Assembly (NCBI GenBank): GCA_937888765.1
Contig: CALASU010000163.1
Coordinates: forward strand, 1 to 8,243
Reading direction: 5' to 3'
Source of the DNA: an uncultured Clostridia bacterium
GTDB lineage: Bacteria; Bacillota; Clostridia; Lachnospirales; Anaerotignaceae
DNA length: 8,243 bases
Shown here one piece after another: positions 6,484 through 8,243 of this stretch (its first letter is position 1; each line of letters starts with the position of its first letter). The notes beneath the pieces are model-generated. The model ran no database searches and was not told the origin of the DNA. It saw nothing but the letters and a program-made list of their open reading frames with translations. Both the position numbers and the translations under genes were made by a program.

Positions 6484-7146
6484 TTGTTAAGAAGTCGTTT
6501 TGAAGCACAGCTAGAACAGTTGAATGTGGAACTGATCAAAATGGGGGCATTATGCGAAGAAGCGATCACAGCTTCTGTAGCGGCTCTGGCAGAATTTGAT
6601 GCAGTGGAAGTCCATACGGTATTTGAAAAAGATAACGAAATTGATAAGAAAGAGCGGGACATTGAAGCACTGTGTATGCGTCTTTTGCTGCAGCAGCAGC
6701 CTGTGGCAAGGGATCTGAGAACAATCTCCTCTGCACTGAAAATGATTTCCGATATGGAGCGTATCGGTGATCAGGCAGGGGACATTGCGGAAATCGTGGA
6801 ATTTATCAAAGACTGCGATTTCAAGAGCAAACTGCACATTCTGGATATGGCAAAAGCGGTTGTAAAGATGGTAACAGACAGTGTAGAATCCTTTGTAAAG
6901 AAGGATCTGGAGCTGGCACGTTCTGTTATGGAATACGATGATGTTGTAGATAATTTATTTGAACAGGTAAAACAGGAACTGATTGAACTGATTCATGCCG
7001 AAAAGAGCAATGGCGAATATTGCATTGATCTCTTGATGATTGCGAAATATCTGGAACGTATCGGCGACCATGCAACCAATATTGCAGAATGGGTAGAGTT
7101 TTCTATTACAGGGCAGCATGTATCTGCTGAAGAGGAAAGAGCATGA
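6484..7146 (+). CDS. phoU: Phosphate signalling regulator PhoU (TTG start)
   Basis: PhoU is a cytoplasmic helical protein that connects the Pst transporter to the PhoR kinase and damps the Pho response. The protein is 220 residues, the usual family length, and shows two three-helix repeats. Each repeat carries the metal-binding helix motif: ERIGDQAGD (92-100) and ERIGDHATN (191-199). I place the start at TTG 6484, because GGGGAGG (6467-6473) lies 10 nt upstream and translation then begins MLRSRFEAQL, matching the typical PhoU N-terminus. The nearest in-frame ATG upstream (6400) lies inside the pstB coding region and would add 28 unrelated residues. One base separates it from the pstB stop. 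It overlaps the next gene by ATGA, implying coupled translation. Confidence 0.93.
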   Translation: MLRSRFEAQLEQLNVELIKMGALCEEAITASVAALAEFDAVEVHTVFEKDNEIDKKERDIEALCMRLLLQQQPVARDLRTISSALKMISDMERIGDQAGDIAEIVEFIKDCDFKSKLHILDMAKAVVKMVTDSVESFVKKDLELARSVMEYDDVVDNLFEQVKQELIELIHAEKSNGEYCIDLLMIAKYLERIGDHATNIAEWVEFSITGQHVSAEEERA

Positions 7147-7802
7147 AAACATTTGAAGAAATCAAACGAAATGAAGCAGTACGGACATATATTCAGAAAG
7201 CGGATGAATCTCTTGCGGCACTGGGCTTTACGGAACATTCCTTTGCCCATGTGACGAAGGTGGCAGATTCCGCGAAATACATTCTGGAAACACTGGGCTA
7301 CAGTGCGCATGAGGTGGAGCTTGGCATGATTGCGGCATATCTGCATGATATCGGCAATCTGGTAAACCGTTCCGAACATTCTCAGAGCGGGGCAATCATG
7401 GCATTCCGTATTCTGGACCGCATGGAACTGCCTGCGGAGGATGTGGCTACGATCGTGACGGCCATTGGTAACCACGATGAAGGGACAGGCGTGCCTGTGA
7501 ATGCCATTGCGGCGGCACTGATCCTTGCGGATAAATCCGACGTACGCCGCAGTCGTGTGCGCAACCGTGACCATAAGGCGTTTGATATTCACGACAGAGT
7601 GAATTACTCTGTAGAACGTGCCACACTGGAAATTGATACAGCAGTGAATGTGATTTTACTGCGTCTGGATGTAGATTCTCAGTATGGCTCGGTTATGGAT
7701 TATTTTGAAATTTTCCTGCAGCGCATGATTATGTGCCGTAAGGCAGCGGAAAAACTGGGCTTAACATTCAAACTGATGATCAACGAACAGTCTTTGATCT
7801 GA
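7143..7802 (+). CDS. HD-domain phosphohydrolase linked to phoU
   Basis: A 219-residue soluble protein of the HD superfamily, metal-dependent phosphohydrolases that act on nucleotides or signalling nucleotides. Candidate metal ligands appear in order: His36 (SFAHVTKV), the His68-Asp69 pair in AAYLHDIGN, His79 (RSEHSQSG), His111-Asp112 in GNHDE and Asp130 in LILADKSD. The C-terminal third (about 150-219) is helical and basic at its start (RRSRVRNRDHK, 135-145). No signal peptide or membrane segment is seen. The ATG overlaps the phoU stop (ATGA), and the response regulator follows after 44 nt, so the protein is placed inside the phosphate-sensing cluster. I cannot name the substrate; degradation of a signalling nucleotide, or a nucleotidase role, are possibilities by inference only. 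Family assignment is firm, pathway role is not. Confidence 0.85.
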   Translation: MKTFEEIKRNEAVRTYIQKADESLAALGFTEHSFAHVTKVADSAKYILETLGYSAHEVELGMIAAYLHDIGNLVNRSEHSQSGAIMAFRILDRMELPAEDVATIVTAIGNHDEGTGVPVNAIAAALILADKSDVRRSRVRNRDHKAFDIHDRVNYSVERATLEIDTAVNVILLRLDVDSQYGSVMDYFEIFLQRMIMCRKAAEKLGLTFKLMINEQSLI

Positions 7803-7846
7803 GGGTTTGAAAAAATAAAAAGAAAAAAAGAAACAGGGTGAACGAT

Positions 7847-8243
7847 ATGCTGATTTATTTAGTAGAAGATGATAACAGCATTCGGGAATTGGTAGCCTAT
7901 ACCTTACAAAGTGCGGGCTTTCAGGCAGAGGGTTTTGAAAAGCCGTCTGCCTTTTGGCGTGCTTTGGAGCAGAATATTCCCGATCTGGTTTTGCTGGATC
8001 TGATGCTTCCGGAAGAAGACGGCATCAGTATTCTGAAAAAATTACGAAATGACCCCAGAACAGAAGCACTCCCCATCATTCTGCTGACGGCAAAGGGCAG
8101 TGAATATGATAAGGTGCTTGGACTGGAAAGCGGTGCAGATGATTATATTGCAAAGCCTTTTGGTATGACGGAACTCACAAGCCGTGTCCGTGCGGTACTC
8201 AGAAGATATGAAAAAACAAACAAGTCAAAAGAATATAGAATCG
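7847..8243 (+). CDS. PhoB/PhoP-like response regulator, receiver domain (3' end outside window)
   Basis: The frame is open from ATG 7847 to the last base (132 codons) and encodes a CheY-like receiver domain. It begins MLIYLVEDDNSIREL with the acidic pair Asp8-Asp9, has the phosphoacceptor Asp51 in LVLLDLMLP, the switch Thr81 in ILLTAKG and the conserved Lys103 in AKPFGMTEL. The receiver ends near residue 122 (VLRRYEK) and a linker follows; the expected OmpR-type winged-helix DNA-binding domain lies beyond the window. AGGGTG (7835-7840) precedes the ATG by 6 nt. The phosphate locus and OmpR/PhoB-like receiver sequence suggest it is the PhoB/PhoP regulator that binds the two pstS promoters, with phoR probably next. 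Without the output domain the subfamily is inferred from context. Confidence 0.88.
   Translation, partial: MLIYLVEDDNSIRELVAYTLQSAGFQAEGFEKPSAFWRALEQNIPDLVLLDLMLPEEDGISILKKLRNDPRTEALPIILLTAKGSEYDKVLGLESGADDYIAKPFGMTELTSRVRAVLRRYEKTNKSKEYRI

Noticed and set aside
7803..7846. A-rich 44-nt gap before the response regulator as a promoter or terminator
   Set aside because: It has no inverted repeat and no convincing -35/-10 pair; it reads as a purine-rich leader within the operon.
1..8243. CRISPR arrays, insertion sequences, tRNA or rRNA genes, prophage genes
   Set aside because: No spaced direct repeats of CRISPR size, transposase-like proteins, terminal inverted repeats or RNA gene signatures were seen.

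Overview
The window looks like chromosomal DNA from a low-to-moderate GC Firmicute of the class Clostridia, most likely Lachnospiraceae or a close relative. This rests on AGGAGG-type ribosome binding sites, the FtsZ and Pst protein sequences, PhoP-type direct repeats in the promoters, and lipoprotein phosphate-binding proteins. The genus cannot be named from the sequence alone.

Layout. Bases 1-900 are the 3' part of ftsZ, which enters from outside the window. Two strong hairpins at 925-964 and 979-1012 separate it from a convergent minus-strand gene for an EamA/DMT-family membrane transporter (1015-1914). A divergent control region of about 200 bp (1915-2115) follows. From there the plus strand carries a phosphate (Pst/Pho) locus to the end of the window: two tandem pstS-like lipoprotein genes (2116-2982 and 3139-3993), pstC (4017-4856), pstA (4856-5734), pstB (5734-6482, broken by a frameshift), phoU (6484-7146, TTG start), an HD-domain phosphohydrolase gene (7143-7802) and the receiver part of a PhoB/PhoP-like response regulator (7847 to the window end). 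A sensor kinase gene (phoR) would be expected just beyond.

How the genes work together. The PstS lipoproteins capture phosphate outside the membrane, PstC and PstA form the channel, and PstB should supply ATP hydrolysis. PhoU links transporter state to the PhoR/PhoB-type two-component system, which would act back on the two promoters. Each pstS gene has its own promoter with a near-identical TATACT -10 box, a poor -35 and 11-bp-spaced TTAACA/TTTACA-like repeats. Genes from pstC to pstB, and phoU to the HD gene, overlap or nearly touch and are probably translationally coupled.

Most unusual points. (1) Both PstS proteins have their halves in the reverse of the usual order: the SRE(E/D)GSGTR half comes first and the AGSSSV...IGMASRE half second, so they look like circular permutations of classical PstS. 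(2) The two paralogs carry opposite Asp/Glu choices at two positions that line up with phosphate-contacting acids. (3) pstB is interrupted just after the ABC signature motif by what looks like a 7-nt loss. (4) An HD phosphohydrolase is coupled to phoU.
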